Assembly (NCBI GenBank): GCA_036435485.1
Contig: CM071598.1
Coordinates: forward strand, 109,593,148 to 109,657,147
Reading direction: 5' to 3'
From: Saposhnikovia divaricata
Taxonomy: Eukaryota > Streptophyta > Magnoliopsida > Apiales > Apiaceae
Length of the DNA stretch: 64,000 bases
Shown here piece by piece: positions 1 through 12,052 of this stretch (positions are counted from its first letter, which is position 1; every line of letters starts with the position of its first letter). A program made the translations under genes and the position numbers. The notes below the pieces were generated by a model. It was not told the origin of the DNA and did not search any database. It worked only from the letters and a program-made list of their open reading frames with translations.

Positions 1-190
1 TCCAGTTCTGTTATCATTGTTGTCTTTATCAATATTAGTGTTACTATCATATATCATTATTGTTACTGAATAAGAATAAGTAGGTCAGATTATTGACTTG
101 ATATATAAACCTCTGGTCCACCTATATTGCCGTACTTATAAGTTGTCAGTGTACTTATATTATTATGTAAATGTATAACAGGTATAGCAG

Positions 191-570
191 GTATGCTAGA
201 GCCAGACCTCTCTGGCCCATGTCAAGTGGCCGGCCATCACAGACCGACGTTCCTAAATGCAACTACTGTGGTGGACCTCGCTGCTTTGAGCTACAGGTAT
301 GTAGAGCTATCTTCTATCTTTTTTCTTTCTAGGAACTTGAGCTGTTACCTATATTACATCTTAATTTGTCAATTATTAAACTGCACGTTTTGCTTACAGA
401 TTTTGCCGCAGCTGTTGTACTACTTTGGTGTGCAAAATGATGTGAATTCTCTTGATTGGTCAACCATAGTCATTTATACATGTGAAGCCTCTTGTGATGA
501 AAGCACGTCTTACAAAGAGGAATTTGCTTGGGTTCAACTTCCTTCTCAATCAACTGCACCACTGGGATGA
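191..570 (+). CDS. PDCD2-like protein, last two coding exons (partial)
   Basis: Two exons are visible. Exon 191-296 reads YARARPLWPMSSGRPSQTDV and continues through a CxYCGGPRCFELQ zinc-binding-like motif; its donor GT is at 297. Exon 400-570 follows an ACAG acceptor and reads ILPQLLYYFGVQNDVNSLDW, then a YTCEASC motif and EEFAWVQL, ending in TGA at 568-570. The intron of 103 nt changes the frame, so a continuous reading from the ATG at 193 gives a wrong N-terminus. The sequence matches my recollection of the PDCD2 C-terminal domain (programmed cell death protein 2, also annotated as a MYND-type zinc finger protein in plants). PDCD2 proteins are linked to ribosomal protein uS5 chaperoning in yeast and animals. 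The 5' part lies outside the window. No breaks are seen, so this is probably a functional gene end. Confidence 0.85.
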
Positions 571-1414
571 TATTTTTCTGGATTATCTCTTGGATTTTCC
601 AGTGTTCCTTTTTTAGTCTCTTAAATTGTTGCTCACACCTAGTATTTTGGCTTTCTTTTAGGGAATGATTTTATATTGTAGTTGATCTTTAACGTTGGTT
701 GGTCACATGGAGTGTAGGTACAGAAACACTTGAAAAGTTAAAATATCATATATAGACAGCCAAATGTCCTTGTCTATGGTTGGTTAAGTTTTATTTTTAA
801 GAAAAATGCCCCTAAATCCGTATTTAGGTAATTTATACGAGTATATAATGTATTTATAGAGTGCATGTGCTCTCTACTATATTATTAAAGATATTTATAA
901 TGCATATGCTCTTTACTATACTATCAAAATGAAAATGAATATCCCTTGTTATTTGTTATTCGATTTTGCAAACAGTAAGTACTATTTTCGAAATTTCTCC
1001 ATTAGATAATTTTTATGTTGTTAATAATTGTTTAAAAAAATAAGCAGTGAGAAGCAAACATAATCACATTGGAAAATTATTTAGGAACTCCTTCAGAGTA
1101 AATTCATATTTAATATTAAAAATCGTTAAAAGAAATAAGCGAAATGCTAACAGAAGCACGTTGGAAAAGAATATGAATTTGTTTTTTTTAAGATTGTTGA
1201 TATATGCAAATTCTAAATTTATTTATGTATTCTAAATTTCTAATTAATTTTTAGATTAAAATATATTATGGGTTAAATAAATTAGGATGTGTACACACAA
1301 ACATCCTTTTTAAAATGGAAATTCATTTAAAAATTTATAGATAGTGGGAAAATTCCCATCAAATACTGGAAAAGGATATGGAATTTGGAAGAAAAATAAT
1401 GTGCTACTAGTCGT
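571..1414. other. Intergenic stretch with PDCD2 3' UTR
   Basis: The first few hundred bases are probably the PDCD2 3' untranslated region. The rest is AT-rich. Around 830-930 there is a short imperfect duplication built on TGCATGTGCTCTCTACTATA and TGCATATGCTCTTTACTATA. No coding sequence, RNA gene or recognisable transposon domain was seen. The short open frames here lack any family motif. Confidence 0.5.
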
Positions 1415-2175
1415 CGTCTCCTCCTCCGGTGGTGGTTTATCCACCGACCAGAGGCCCCTTTTCTTGTCTATTTTTTGATTTCTTTCAACAATCATTCTCC
1501 TTTTGTGAGGATCGTGAGTGTTTGATTTGCCTACCCATTTATTGGGTTTATTTGTCTCTCCTTATGAGAGTTTTCCTGCCTCTCCTTTTGAGAGTTTTGT
1601 TTTGGTTTTTAAGATCTACAACAGATTAGATCTGCAGAGAATAATTTTGCTGATGTTTTGCGGGATCCAGAAGTCCGCATCGAAGCTGGGAAACTAACGA
1701 TTATTGGAAGAGCTCACCACTCACAACCAAAGATTGTTCATCATCTGTTGAGGATTTTCACTTTCGGCATGTCTATAACTGGTATCCGGCTTGTAGATAG
1801 CTGGGGTATTACTTATCCTTTAGGGGTTCCCATTTTCGACATGTCTATAGCTGGTATCTGACATGTAGATAGCTGGAATGTCGTTCCTCTAACCTTAATT
1901 TATGGAACTGAGGCTTCCAAACACTGGGGTATCAACGGTTTTGTGGTCAATTGTAATACCGCTGCTTTCAGGGATGTTGAAGCAGTTTGGATCGCTTCAG
2001 ATGTCTTCGAATTTATTTTTAGCTTCAAGAATTTTTAAGTTCAGTTTGTTAAACGATCATGAAACAATTTATTTGTTTTCCAACCTGACTGTATTGATAG
2101 TCGGGGATTTATCCTGCTATTTTATTGATTTATTTCAGTAATATAATCTTCTGCATTTTGTAAAAAAAAAAGAAA
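1415..2175 (+). repeat. Retroposon-like fragment ending in an A-rich tail
   Basis: The stretch ends in TTTTGT followed by a run of ten or more A at about 2160-2172, as a retroposed 3' end would. Its body around 1640-2040 resembles 12053-12390 of this window (shared phrases include TCACAACCAAAGATT, GGCATGTCTAT/GGCATGTAGAT, CTGAACACTGG-like and GGGATGTTG). Its last 120 bases resemble 19540-19670 (shared TTCCAACCTG and TGTATTG). The three copies therefore look like fragments of one dispersed family, perhaps a LINE 3' region. The left boundary is uncertain; the CT-rich start near 1415 is a guess. No intact ORF was found. Confidence 0.45.
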
Positions 2176-2307
2176 AAGTTAAAAGGAAGAAGAAGGAGAA
2201 AAATCAATAACTACAACAATACAAGCACATTGGAAAATGGAAAAGGGGGAAAGTGAAATAAATAAATAAATAGGAAAATATGAAACACGTTATTCTACCT
2301 AGTCCAG

Positions 2308-2314
2308 TATAAAT
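2308..2314 (+). promoter_or_regulatory. TATA box of the aspartokinase gene
   Basis: TATAAAT lies in the context CCAGTATAAATGAAGC, about 25-35 bases before a CT-rich leader (2335-2450) typical of plant 5' UTRs. It is correctly placed for a start site near 2340. No other good TATA sequence occurs before the gene. Confidence 0.6.
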
Positions 2315-2339
2315 GAAGCGCCGCCGCGTCTCAGATACT

Positions 2340-3533
2340 ACTCGCTAGACTCTTCAAAGCTCCTCCCTTGTCGTCTTTTTCTCCAGTCTCCATTTTCCGG
2401 CGGCTCCCAACTCAAACCCTAACAAACCTGTTCTTAATTCTCTCGTTACGGTATGTAAATTACATTTAAATTTTCTCATTTCTAGCTATTCTGTTGTTTG
2501 TTTCTTATTGATATGTTTGCTTAAATTCTAATTATTGCTTTTTTATTTTTGTCTTTATCTCGAATTTATCTATCTTTTTTTTAATATTTTTCTCGATCTG
2601 GTTCAGTTTGTTTTGTTGTGTATTACATTTTATGTGTATGCTATGTTTGTATGATTTTACTAGTTGATTTCATGATTAATTTGCGAGCTACATTTTGTTA
2701 TTCGTTAGTGGCTGCTTGTTGTAGTCTCTCGTTAATTGGTCGATGGATTCGGGTGGTCCGTTGGATTTCTACTCAACCTACGTCCAACTGTTGGATGTAA
2801 TGTGTGTGGTCAGAATGAAGGTTTAATAATGGGGTGTCACGGTGGACCTTTTAGCCTAAGTATTACGCAGTCACTCTGGTTGAAATTATATTATGTATGC
2901 AGATGTTATATATGTATTAAGCGTTAGAGGGATATTTGGTCTTTGTCATAGGTGGCCATCGACCCCTGTTCTAAGAAAAGGTTCAGGGTTTGATATTTGT
3001 AAAAGGTTAAGGTTCAGTACTTAACAATTATGGGAAGTAACATATTAACATAAAATATGTACACATGAAAATGAGTTTTGGAAGGTTGCAATATACAAGT
3101 TCTCTATTAGTGTGCGTTCTGTACACATTTTGTGATTTTTTTTTTGATGACCCAACTGTACAAATGCAAAGATTTTGCTGAAATATCACTAGATGATTAA
3201 TATTAACTACTTTAAAGAAATCACACACTAGAGCTGATGTAGTCCAAGCAAAGGGACGAAATTAATACACTTTAATCTTTAGAGTTTAGAAAGCTAGAAA
3301 CAATAAATCTGATTGACGGAACATGCTAAATCCAGCTTCTTAACAATTAATTCCCAACTATTTTCTGCAGGACACTATACACGTGAATTAGTGCTTGTCA
3401 GCTGAGGGAAAACTTTTAGCAGGGAGAGCCAGGAAGGGATTTGGCTCTCCGCTGCTGGGAATCACATAGTTTGCATTATTCGTCGAATTTATTTTATATA
3501 ATTAAGGAACATTTATTTTCTTATAACTGTGTC
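2340..3533 (+). other. Aspartokinase 5' leader with a leader intron
   Basis: A probable first non-coding exon runs from about 2340 to 2450 and ends TTACG|GTATG. The leader intron covers 2451-3370 and ends in a TTTTCTGCAG acceptor. The second exon begins at 3371 and reaches the ATG at 3534. Long T-rich leader introns of this kind are common in constitutively expressed plant genes and often raise expression. The 3371-3533 part includes an in-frame upstream ATG at 3441, which would add 31 residues lacking transit-peptide character, so the 3534 start is preferred. Confidence 0.6.
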
Positions 3534-6500
3534 ATGGCGACTGCAATGGATTTATGTGGACTTAAATCACCATCACCTGCTTTGTCAATGAGAGCTCTGA
3601 ACCGCCAACCTATGTGGCGAAGACATAGCCTTAATTTTGCCACATCTGTGGGTTCTGTTGTTGGATCATGCACAGCTCCAAAGAGTTCATGTGGGAGAAG
3701 AGTTTTAAGTATCTGCTGTGAGGGAGGAAATGTAGATGTGCTTCGTAGAAGTGAGCCAGAAAGTCAAGAACTCAAAGGAGTAGCTAATGAATTAACATGT
3801 GTGATGAAATTTGGTGGATCATCACTGGCCTCGGCGGAGAGGATGAGGGAGGTAGCTGAACTTATCCTTAGCTTTCCAGAAGAGAGGCCTGTAATTGTTC
3901 TCTCTGCTATGGGAAAGACAACCAACAATCTATTAATGGTATTACTACTTTGCCATTTTTATTGCCCATTGTTGGGCTATGGCTATATTTTAAACATTCT
4001 TCCGCAAAGTATCAAGAAATTTTGTTGGCTTGTATCTTAGGCTGGAGAAAAGGCTGTCAGTTGCGGTGTTTCTAATGTCCTAGATATTGATGAGCTGACC
4101 AATCTGAAAGAATTACATTTAAGGTAAAAGTATTCCGTTTATATTCTTTTGTAGTTTCTATTTTTTTTCTTTAAGTCTATGTACAGTATGTTACAGTGCA
4201 TTCATTCGGATATAATTTTGTTTTATATTTGAGTAATTAGGACTGTGGTTGAGCTCGGAATAGAAAGATCCACAATTTCATGTGAGTTTTTATTTCACTA
4301 ATCCAGTAATGTTTTTTTTACTGAGTTTATGATGTGACCTAGCTAATACTTAGTTCTCTTTTGTAAATTTTCGCAGCACACCTAGAGGAATTGGAACAAC
4401 TTCTGAGTGGGATTGCTATTATGAAAGAGTTGACTCTACGCACCAGAGACTTTTTAGTATCATTCGGGGAATGCATGTCCACAAGAATATTTTCCGCATA
4501 TCTGAACAAGATTGGTGTCAAAGCCCGCCAAGTATGTCATCTTTTTATACTAGATTTAATAACTTAATTAAAGATGGAAACTCTTATAACTGAATACCTA
4601 GCTAAACTCTTACAACTTTATGAATTTAAAATTTCTGAAGTTATTAATTTTGGGAGCAGTGGTTAAAGCGGGTATACATTTTTAGCTGAGAATTTAGATC
4701 ATGAAGTCCTTCCACTGCATATTGGTATCCAGAAGGAATTTAGTTGTTTATCAACCTATTCACTTAAGATATTACGTATTATGAACTTCATTTATAACTT
4801 ATAATTGAAATTAGTAATCTGTTTGTTGTGATTTTGGTTGATAACCATTATGTACTTGATTGTCAAATTTCTCCTGTACATTTGGTTATCTTTCGCACAA
4901 GGCTTATCTGAAATTGTGTGAATAATTTGCAGTACGATGCATTTGCAATTGGTTTTATAACAACAGATGATTTCACAAATGCGGATATCTTGGAAGCAAC
5001 TTATCCAGCTGTTGCAAAGAGATTACACGGTGATTGGATTGCTGATCCCGCCATTCCTGTTGTCACTGGCTTTCTTGGAAAGGTGTTTACCCCTTGTTCT
5101 GGTCACATCCCTCTGGTCTTATCTACTATTTATATATAATTAAGAAATGGAAGTAGAGAATGTTTAGTGTTCTCCTTTAAGTACAAGACTGGAAAAGAAA
5201 ATGAAATATTGCACAAGAATCATGTAATATATATTAATATTTGCCATAGTAGCCTTAGATTTGTATACGAGTTATATGAGGTTATTTGTGTATGCTAACA
5301 ATGGGTAATGTTGATTTTTTGTTGTTAGGGTTGGAAGTCCTGTGCAGTGACTACATTAGGCAGAGGTGGTAGTGATTTGACGGCTACAACCATTGGTAAA
5401 GCATTGGGGTTGCGAGAAATTCAGGTTTGGGGAGACAATTGCTTCGCAGGAATATTTTTGTCGGTGAATAGTTGTATTATACAACATGTATACATGCACT
5501 AAAGCTGTTTCTGCACCCTTTGTAGGTCTGGAAAGATGTTGATGGTGTTTTAACTTGTGATCCTAATATATATCAACACGCAGAGCCAGTGCCATATTTG
5601 ACTTTCGACGAGGCAGCTGAACTTGCTTATTTTGGAGCTCAGGTGTTATATTACTTCACTCCTCTAACTTTATAGGAATATACATTGCCTGCTGTTCTTG
5701 CATGGGTTACAATGGCAGTAATCTGTAATCAGGGCTGAGTACTATTCTCTATGGTCTCATTTCCTTCTAGTACTTAAATTGGTACATCCGTGGGAGGATC
5801 AAAGTTTGAAGTAGGCTGTAAGCCTTTAAATTCGTAAAGCAAAATAGGCTTATAAATCATAATAGTAGCCCCAACTCCAAAGAAAGTAAACAACGTAAAT
5901 GAAAAATAACAAAGTTAGTATTCTTTCTACAAGTGCTTTTGATAACTGACCTTCTGTTTAACATACTGAGTGGAAACTTGTTGCTTAAGATTGTTACTTT
6001 CAATAGTTTTTACGGTGTAGCTGGTGGTGTTCTTTTTTTAGTCCACTGTAGTATTTATTGTCCTAATGTTATAGTTGATTAAGTTGTGGTCTTAGTTATT
6101 GATTCTTTTTTCTTTCTGCAATTTCTTCTTATTTATAATGCATAGAGTACATATTTTACTATGTTTTGGAATTTTTTAATTTTACTCAGTGCCCAGCCAA
6201 ATAGTATGTAGTCATTATTATATTGGTAGGTATGTCTTGTAGTTTTTTGAGCTGGGCTCAGTAGTTAATCGCTGTGGTCAACCATCCCTAATATCACTCC
6301 TTATTGTTGCTGTTGCTATGTTTTCTACCTAATATCACTCCTTATTGTTGCTGTTGCTATGTTTTCTACTTATGAGAAAAGCAGTTATAGAATTAAGCAG
6401 GCCACCTAAACAGAGAGGTTTTTTCTTTAATTGAATGAATTTACTGAATTTTTTTAAAAAAATTTCTTTATTTGGTCGCAGGTGCTGCACCCCCAATCTA

Positions 6501-8401
6501 TGAGGCCAGCTAGAGAGGGAGATGTTCCTGTAAGGGTTAAAAATTCTTACAACCGTAATGCTCCAGGAACCTTGATAACTAGAGAAAGAGACATGAGAAA
6601 AGTATGTATCAAGATATGGTTCAAAATAAATAGATTTGTGAAGTAGAAGTGTGATGTATTTCTCTTTATCTTATCCATTTACAGGCATTGCTAACTAGCA
6701 TCGTTTTGAAAAGGAATGTAACAATGTTAGACATTGTTAGCACTCGTATGCTTGGTCAGTTTGGGTTCCTTGCTAAGGTACAGAATGTTTTGTGCTTTTT
6801 CCTTCTGGTTTCTATTGTCTCATCTGATGTTTGTTGGGTCATTACAATCTACAAATTACTATAGTGTTGTAAATTGATAGCATGGCTGTAATTTTTAATG
6901 ACCACCTCATAACAATAATTAATGAAATATTTTTATGGTCTTTGTATAAGGTATTCTCAATTTTTGAAGATTTGGGCATTTCTGTCGATGTTGTGGCCAC
7001 AAGTGAAGTTAGCATTTCCTTGACACTGGATCCTTCAAAGCTTTGGAGCAGGGAATTGATTCAGCAGGCAAGCGTACGATATCCTTTTTAATGTTAATAC
7101 AGTTCATGGGCTACATGCAAAAAGAGCTATGCTCCGGTCAATCATTATTTTGCTTTATAATCAGATTCATTACTCTTTTGTTTGAATATATAATGTTTTC
7201 AACATCATTTGGTATATTGTTCAGTTAACAAAATCATGAGATCTAAGTAAGCCTTTTTCACCCTTCGTTAAGCAGGAACTCGATCATGTTGTAGAAGAAC
7301 TTGAGAAAATTGCAGTGGTAAATCTCCTTCAGCACAGATCTATCATCTCGCTCATCGGAAATGTTCAAAGGTCTTCGCTGATACTGGAGAAGGTAACAGC
7401 ATTTACCTGTATGAGTATTATAAAAGCCTATAAATAATTCAAAGTCACAGTTTTTTCTGTTATATTGATCGATGATTTTCTATACTGTTGGCATCAAAAT
7501 ATAATGCAGTGTTTTTTTCTTGAACGAGTTGCCATTTATTTGCGCAACTGACATATCGAGTTGTTTTCAGGAAAGAACGATTTTCATGTAGAGTAAATTA
7601 TTGTTCGGAAAGCACATAACATAGAGTTAAATCTCCTGCTACATGTTCCAGCATAATCTGCTGCCATAGCAGCATTCTAACACATCTTTGCTTGATATAT
7701 CAAAACCAATTTGGTTTTGTCATTTAGACTATTGGCCTACCAGCAAAAACAGGATGACTTGTATGATTATGAAACTTATCTTGGTGTTCGTCAGATCCCT
7801 TGATGATGTTTATTCTGTTCCTCATAACTTATCAGAGGAGGAAAAAATTATATTTGGTCCTTTATGTTCCGATTTAGACGTGACAGTTATTAGGTCAATT
7901 TGACCAGCTACTGATTCCTTCTCAATGTATCATTCCTTTTAATGTACAAGTCATAAGATTGCTATGTGTAATTTTAGCCAAGTGATACATATTCTGGGTC
8001 AAGATATCTTCCTCGTATATAAATAATTCTCTTGTAGTATTTAGCCTTTGTCTCTTGTGCTTTTAACAGGCATTTCATGTGCTTCACGCTAATGGAGTCA
8101 ATGTTCAGATGATTTCTCAAGGTGCATCCAAGGTAAGATGCACAAGATATTTGGATAAATTTCTGCACTCACATGCTCGCATTTAGATACATTCAACTCT
8201 ATCTATCTATATATTTTTTGGTGTAGCTCGCTTAGTCTAAAAGTAAATTTTGATTTCAACCAGGTGAATATATCCTTGATCGTAAATGATAGTGAATCAG
8301 AACAATGTGTCAGGGCTCTCCACTCTGCCTTTTTTGAGAGTGATATATCTGAACTTGTAGACAATGGTGCATCTGGAAATGGTTCGCCAACTAGGCATTA
8401 A
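3534..8401 (+). CDS. AK: Monofunctional aspartokinase, chloroplastic, lysine-sensitive type (13 coding exons)
   Basis: Aspartokinase phosphorylates aspartate to aspartyl-4-phosphate in the plastid, the first step to lysine, threonine, methionine and isoleucine. Exons: 3534-3938, 4041-4123, 4241-4281, 4377-4531, 4933-5082, 5329-5424, 5526-5642, 6482-6601, 6685-6777, 6951-7067, 7276-7392, 8070-8132 and 8264-8401. All phases join cleanly to 565 codons (564 residues), matching plant enzymes of about 545-570. Residues 1-60 or so are Ser/Arg-rich, like a transit peptide. The substrate motif KFGGSS is at 92-97. Two ACT domains follow: the first includes VFSIFEDLGISVDVV from residue 421, the second includes GNVQRSS and GVNVQMISQGASKVNISLIV. 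This arrangement and the lack of a homoserine dehydrogenase domain fit the lysine-inhibited AK1/2/3 class. The intron starting at 7068 uses a GC donor. No coding lesion is visible. Confidence 0.95.
6288..6369 (+). repeat. 41-bp tandem duplication in an aspartokinase intron
   Basis: Two identical 41-bp units (6288-6328 and 6329-6369) begin CTAATATCACTCC and end TTTTCTAC. They lie in the 839-nt intron between the exons ending at 5642 and starting at 6482, well away from the splice sites. Perfect identity suggests a recent slippage or repair duplication. Confidence 0.9.
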
Positions 8402-8905
8402 CATCTTTTGTGATGTATCCATTCATTTTGATAGCCTTGGCGTAGACAGTTTCAGTTTTGTCCTTTAATAATTCTAGTTATTTCTTTATGAATGGTTCTT
8501 TAGAGTAATTTGAGAATTGTAAACTGTAATATAAATCAACAGTAGTGAGATTTGAGATTTGTCATTGTGTTTCGGAATTCCAATTTTCTTATTATTTCGA
8601 AATATATATATTGCTTCTCCCGTTCTCTGAAATATTTGAAGCGGGTATTGGGGCGTAACTTTGTGACTTTTGGCCTAGATGGAGAGCCAAGCATCGCGTG
8701 GTTTAAACAGCTGACATGGTAAAGGGGTCATAATGAATTGGGGCAAATTGGTCGATCAAGAAGTGTGACTATATTACAAGTAAATTTGGACAAAATGATT
8801 TATATTGCCGTTGGTGTTTTTTCATTTTGATTAATCTTTGTGGGGTTTAGGGAATGGATTATGCAATGAGATGATTGGTTTAATCAAGAGAGGTAGTAGG
8901 GTTCT
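8402..8905. other. Aspartokinase 3' UTR and spacer
   Basis: The stop codon is followed by T-rich sequence suited to a 3' UTR to about 8560. No coding or repeat structure was recognised up to the tandem duplication at 8906. Confidence 0.5.
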
Positions 8906-9315
8906 TATACTTCATTTGCAATCACTGAAATAAAAATGGCTTTTGGACACCCCCGTGGGTCAATTTGGTCTTTACCACATTTTGGATTTTTTATAGAAGA
9001 TCAAATAAGAAATTTGAATCCAAACATGTTTCCACTAGAGCAAGTCCAGTGCATTGGTAAAAAGGTGTTATTTTTATAATATAATGTTAATTATAGAATA
9101 CGTCATTTCATATACTTCATTTGCAATCACTGAAATAAAAATGGCTTTTGGACACCCCCGTGGGTCAATTTGGTCTTTACAACATTTTGGATTTTTTATA
9201 GAAGATCAAATAAGAAATTTGAATCCAAACATGTTTCCACTAGAGCAAGTCCAGTGCATTGGTAAAAAGGTGTTATTTTTATAATATAATGTTAATTATA
9301 GAATACGTCATTTCA
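8906..9315 (+). repeat. 205-bp direct tandem duplication
   Basis: Unit 1 is 8906-9110 and unit 2 is 9111-9315. They start TATACTTCATTTGC and end ACGTCATTTCA. I saw one mismatch (TACCACATTT against TACAACATTT). Each unit carries a copy of the sequence TAGAGCAAGTCCAGTGCATT, which matches the left terminal inverted repeat of the neighbouring fold-back element, so the duplication includes the transposon end. Confidence 0.9.
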
Positions 9316-9785
9316 ATTTCAATGTAATGTTGTAGTTGGTTCTAAAAGCAAGTATAATGTTAATGCTAAGATAAATGTGATTATTAAATTAAAAAATGAT
9401 TTTTGATGTTAAAATAGAATTTATAGTCCGAATATAATTATATTTCAACTGCCTAAATTTTAAAATTCAAAGTTATATTTGGCATAATTATTTTAATTAT
9501 TCATTTCCCTCCATCTTACCACTTGCATACCGTCATGCCTTTGTAACAATTATAGATGCATCTATACTTGATTCTAAATTCTATATATTTAGAACCAGCT
9601 ATAACATTGCATTGAAGAGCTATGTACTATTATTGATGTTATATTATAGAAATAGTACCTATTTTAGCATTGCATTGGATTTACTCTAAAAATAGAAAAA
9701 TGTTATAGTTAATTTTAAATATAGAATCAAGTATAGTTGCATCTATAATTTCCATAAAGGCATGCAAGTGGAGGAAAATGGATAA
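9241..9785. mobile_element. Fold-back MITE cluster
   Basis: The left end TAGAGCAAGTCCAGTGCATT (9241) is matched in inverted form by GCATTGCATTGGATTTACTC near 9668-9687, giving imperfect terminal inverted repeats of about 30 bases. A second, longer inverted pair joins 9502-9611 to 9668-9785: both arms contain TATAGATGCAtCTATACTTGATTCTA-type sequence on opposite strands. No ORF is present. A third related inverted end (GCATTGACTTGGTCTTAG) sits at about 11280-11298, so this may be one older element split by the Helitron and the hAT MITE. The superfamily is not assigned. Confidence 0.6.
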
Positions 9786-10736
9786 TCTATCTATCTATAT
9801 ATATTATAATGCCATGAGATCGGAAAGCTATCAGAAGCGTTCAAGATAGTTTTCTTGAATTTTTTATTAAAATTATTTTCTTGCATTAAATAGCTCTTAA
9901 TGACATATTAATTAGTCATTAATTATACAATATATTAATTTTTTTATTTGTTTAATAAATTAGAAAACTTTATTTCAGCATTATAATTATTATTTCAATA
10001 TTAAATATTAATTACATATATAATTAAGTTTATCTTTAGGTAAAATTACGACTTAAAATTGTTTACATTGCGTCCTATTTTATTCCTTATCAAATACCAC
10101 TGCAATTTCTTTTTGGACAATTGTAGTACAAACGATTTTTAACTTCTCAAGCAATCTTTATTATTAGTTATTATGAAAATCGTAATAAATTATGAAAGCA
10201 TATAAATCTTCGCTTAACACCTGTAATAAAAGTAATACAAATAGTTTTTTGTTTTTACACATGAATAAATTACACACGGATTATGACCAAATCGATTAAA
10301 TTGAAAAAACCCAATTTTATCAGTAGATTAAATCGATAAAAAAAGTTATATACCCGTTGTTCATTATATTGTTTCGAAATAAATTAATATTCTAATTATA
10401 TAAATTCTTACACTACTATTGAACATGTATATTTTGAGAGGGGCATCGACTTTAAAAAGTGTTATTATATTTAATATTTATAATTTTTGATCGTAAAGAC
10501 TACATTTGTATTATAATTGCTACTTTTTATGTTTATGATATTTTTTAAGATTATCAAAATTTTAGATATTTAATGAGAGTATTTTCAAACTTATAATTCA
10601 TGTAAATTGTTTTGAATCAATTTTTTAGAAAAATATTAAAAGACCAATCAATTTTTAAAAATAATAAAAATTAATTTATATGTTTTTAATATTTTAAAAT
10701 GAAAATTTATAAACCGCGCGCGGATAAGTTGACTAG
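9786..10736 (+). mobile_element. Short non-autonomous Helitron
   Basis: The 5' end at 9786 reads TCTATCTATCTATATATATT after a flanking A. The 3' end carries a GC palindrome CCGCGCGCGG (10714-10723), then CTAG at 10733-10736 followed by T at 10737. A 5' TC, a 3' hairpin about 10 bases before a CTRR end, and insertion between A and T with no target duplication are the standard Helitron marks. The interior is AT-rich with no Rep/helicase ORF, so the element is non-autonomous. It sits directly against the fold-back cluster. Confidence 0.7.
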
Positions 10737-10881
10737 TTAAAGTAATAGTATCAAATACAATTTTGAATTTAAATTTAGGTAATTGAAATAAAATTAAATT
10801 TAAACCTAATTAATGCTATTTTAAAATTATGCATTGAATTATAAATTCTATTTTAAGATCAAAAATTTTGATTTCGTATTA

Positions 10882-11248
10882 AGGGTGTGTTTGGGATTGC
10901 TGTTGCAGACAGCAGCAACAGCTTTTTTTTGAAAAGCAGCTGCAAAAGTGTTTGGTAAAATTTAAAAGCTGCTTTTCTGAAAAGTGCTTTTGGTCGAAAA
11001 GCTGCTTTTAGAGAAAGCAGGTCCCCCATGCTTTTGAAAAAAGCTGCTTTTCGGCTTTTGCGGAAAGCAGATGCTGGTTTCAATATTAAACCTCACCAAA
11101 AACATTATTTTTATTATATTTTAACATCAAAACATGCACATATCAAAAATATTACCAAACAGTCTTCAGCTTTTTACAACAGCACTTTTTTCACCAGCAC
11201 TTTTTCTAACAGCACAGCAATTTTTAACAACAATCCCAAACAGAGCCT
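10882..11248. mobile_element. hAT-type MITE
   Basis: The ends are inverted repeats: AGGGTGTGTTTGGGATTGCT on the left and ...CAATCCCAAACAGAGCCT on the right. The inside is full of AAAAGCAGCTTTT-like palindromic words (GCTGCTTTT / AAAGCAGCT). This GGSTCTGTTTGGGATTG-type end is characteristic of hAT-derived MITEs in dicots. I did not find a convincing 8-bp target duplication, so the exact limits are uncertain by a few bases. Confidence 0.7.
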
Positions 11249-11298
11249 AAAACAAACACTATATCTGTTATAGCATTAGCATTGACTTGGTCTTAGAA

Positions 11299-12052
11299 TT
11301 CAAATATCGAGCTCCTATTTCTGTTGAGAGAGGAAGGATTGCCCCTAGGTTGAGCCCTTGTATTACCATTTCAGAACTACACCTATATTTAGGCAAATGG
11401 CTACTAATGTTCCTACTAATTTGTTTATAATATGTTTCAATTTAAATGTATGTTTTGCATTTATTTATTATTATTCTTTTATCTCCTATATAAATAGTGT
11501 TCTAAAAAGCGACGATTAATTGAGAGTTGTTCGGTACCTCTCCGAATCAGAATTAATGGGAATTAATCACCATTTAATTATTATTCGATACCTCTATCGA
11601 TTAAGTTTGATTCCCGTTTTTTATAATACTGTCTAAAAGAAGTAAAAAGGCACACATGTGATTTGTGTTTAAAGATAAATAAGGCAACCCAAACACCGTA
11701 GGTCCGTCATCCTCCGAACAAACAGTGAATGTTAGTGAATATTATTACTGTCCACGGTAATTTAAACCTGAAATTGAAATCAAAATTGATAACTATAGTT
11801 ATTGAACTTTAATAAATTTAAAAAAATCCATTCGATTTTCTCAGATCTTCTTCGATTTAGAGCTCGAAATATCAAATAAACACATTTCTTGGACTCAAAT
11901 TTTTTTGTTTAACATCATATCAAAATTTTGTTATCGATCCGAGATCTTTAATTTTTTAATTTGTATCGCCTTGGACGAAATATTGCTTTATGTGTAGTTA
12001 TCATTTTATGCGTAGTTTTGATTATCTTTATGTTTATGTTTATTGTTTTTCG
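11299..12052. other. Non-coding AT-rich spacer
   Basis: A pair of similar phrases (TTCGGTACCTCT and TTCGATACCTCT) occurs around 11530-11600. Otherwise nothing recognisable was seen: no coding frame, RNA gene or transposon end. Confidence 0.4.

Noticed and set aside
1047..1235. 62-codon frame in the first intergenic region
   Set aside because: Low-complexity Lys/Asn/Phe composition from AT-rich DNA; no motif, promoter or splice context.
3441..4040. Reading the first aspartokinase exon as an unspliced 199-residue protein
   Set aside because: The donor at 3939 is used: sequence after it is not aspartokinase-like, and splicing to 4041 restores the family sequence. The upstream ATG at 3441 adds residues unlike a transit peptide.
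7688..7903. 71-codon open frame in the aspartokinase gene region
   Set aside because: It lies wholly inside the intron 7393-8069, between two exons that join in frame, and has no family motif.
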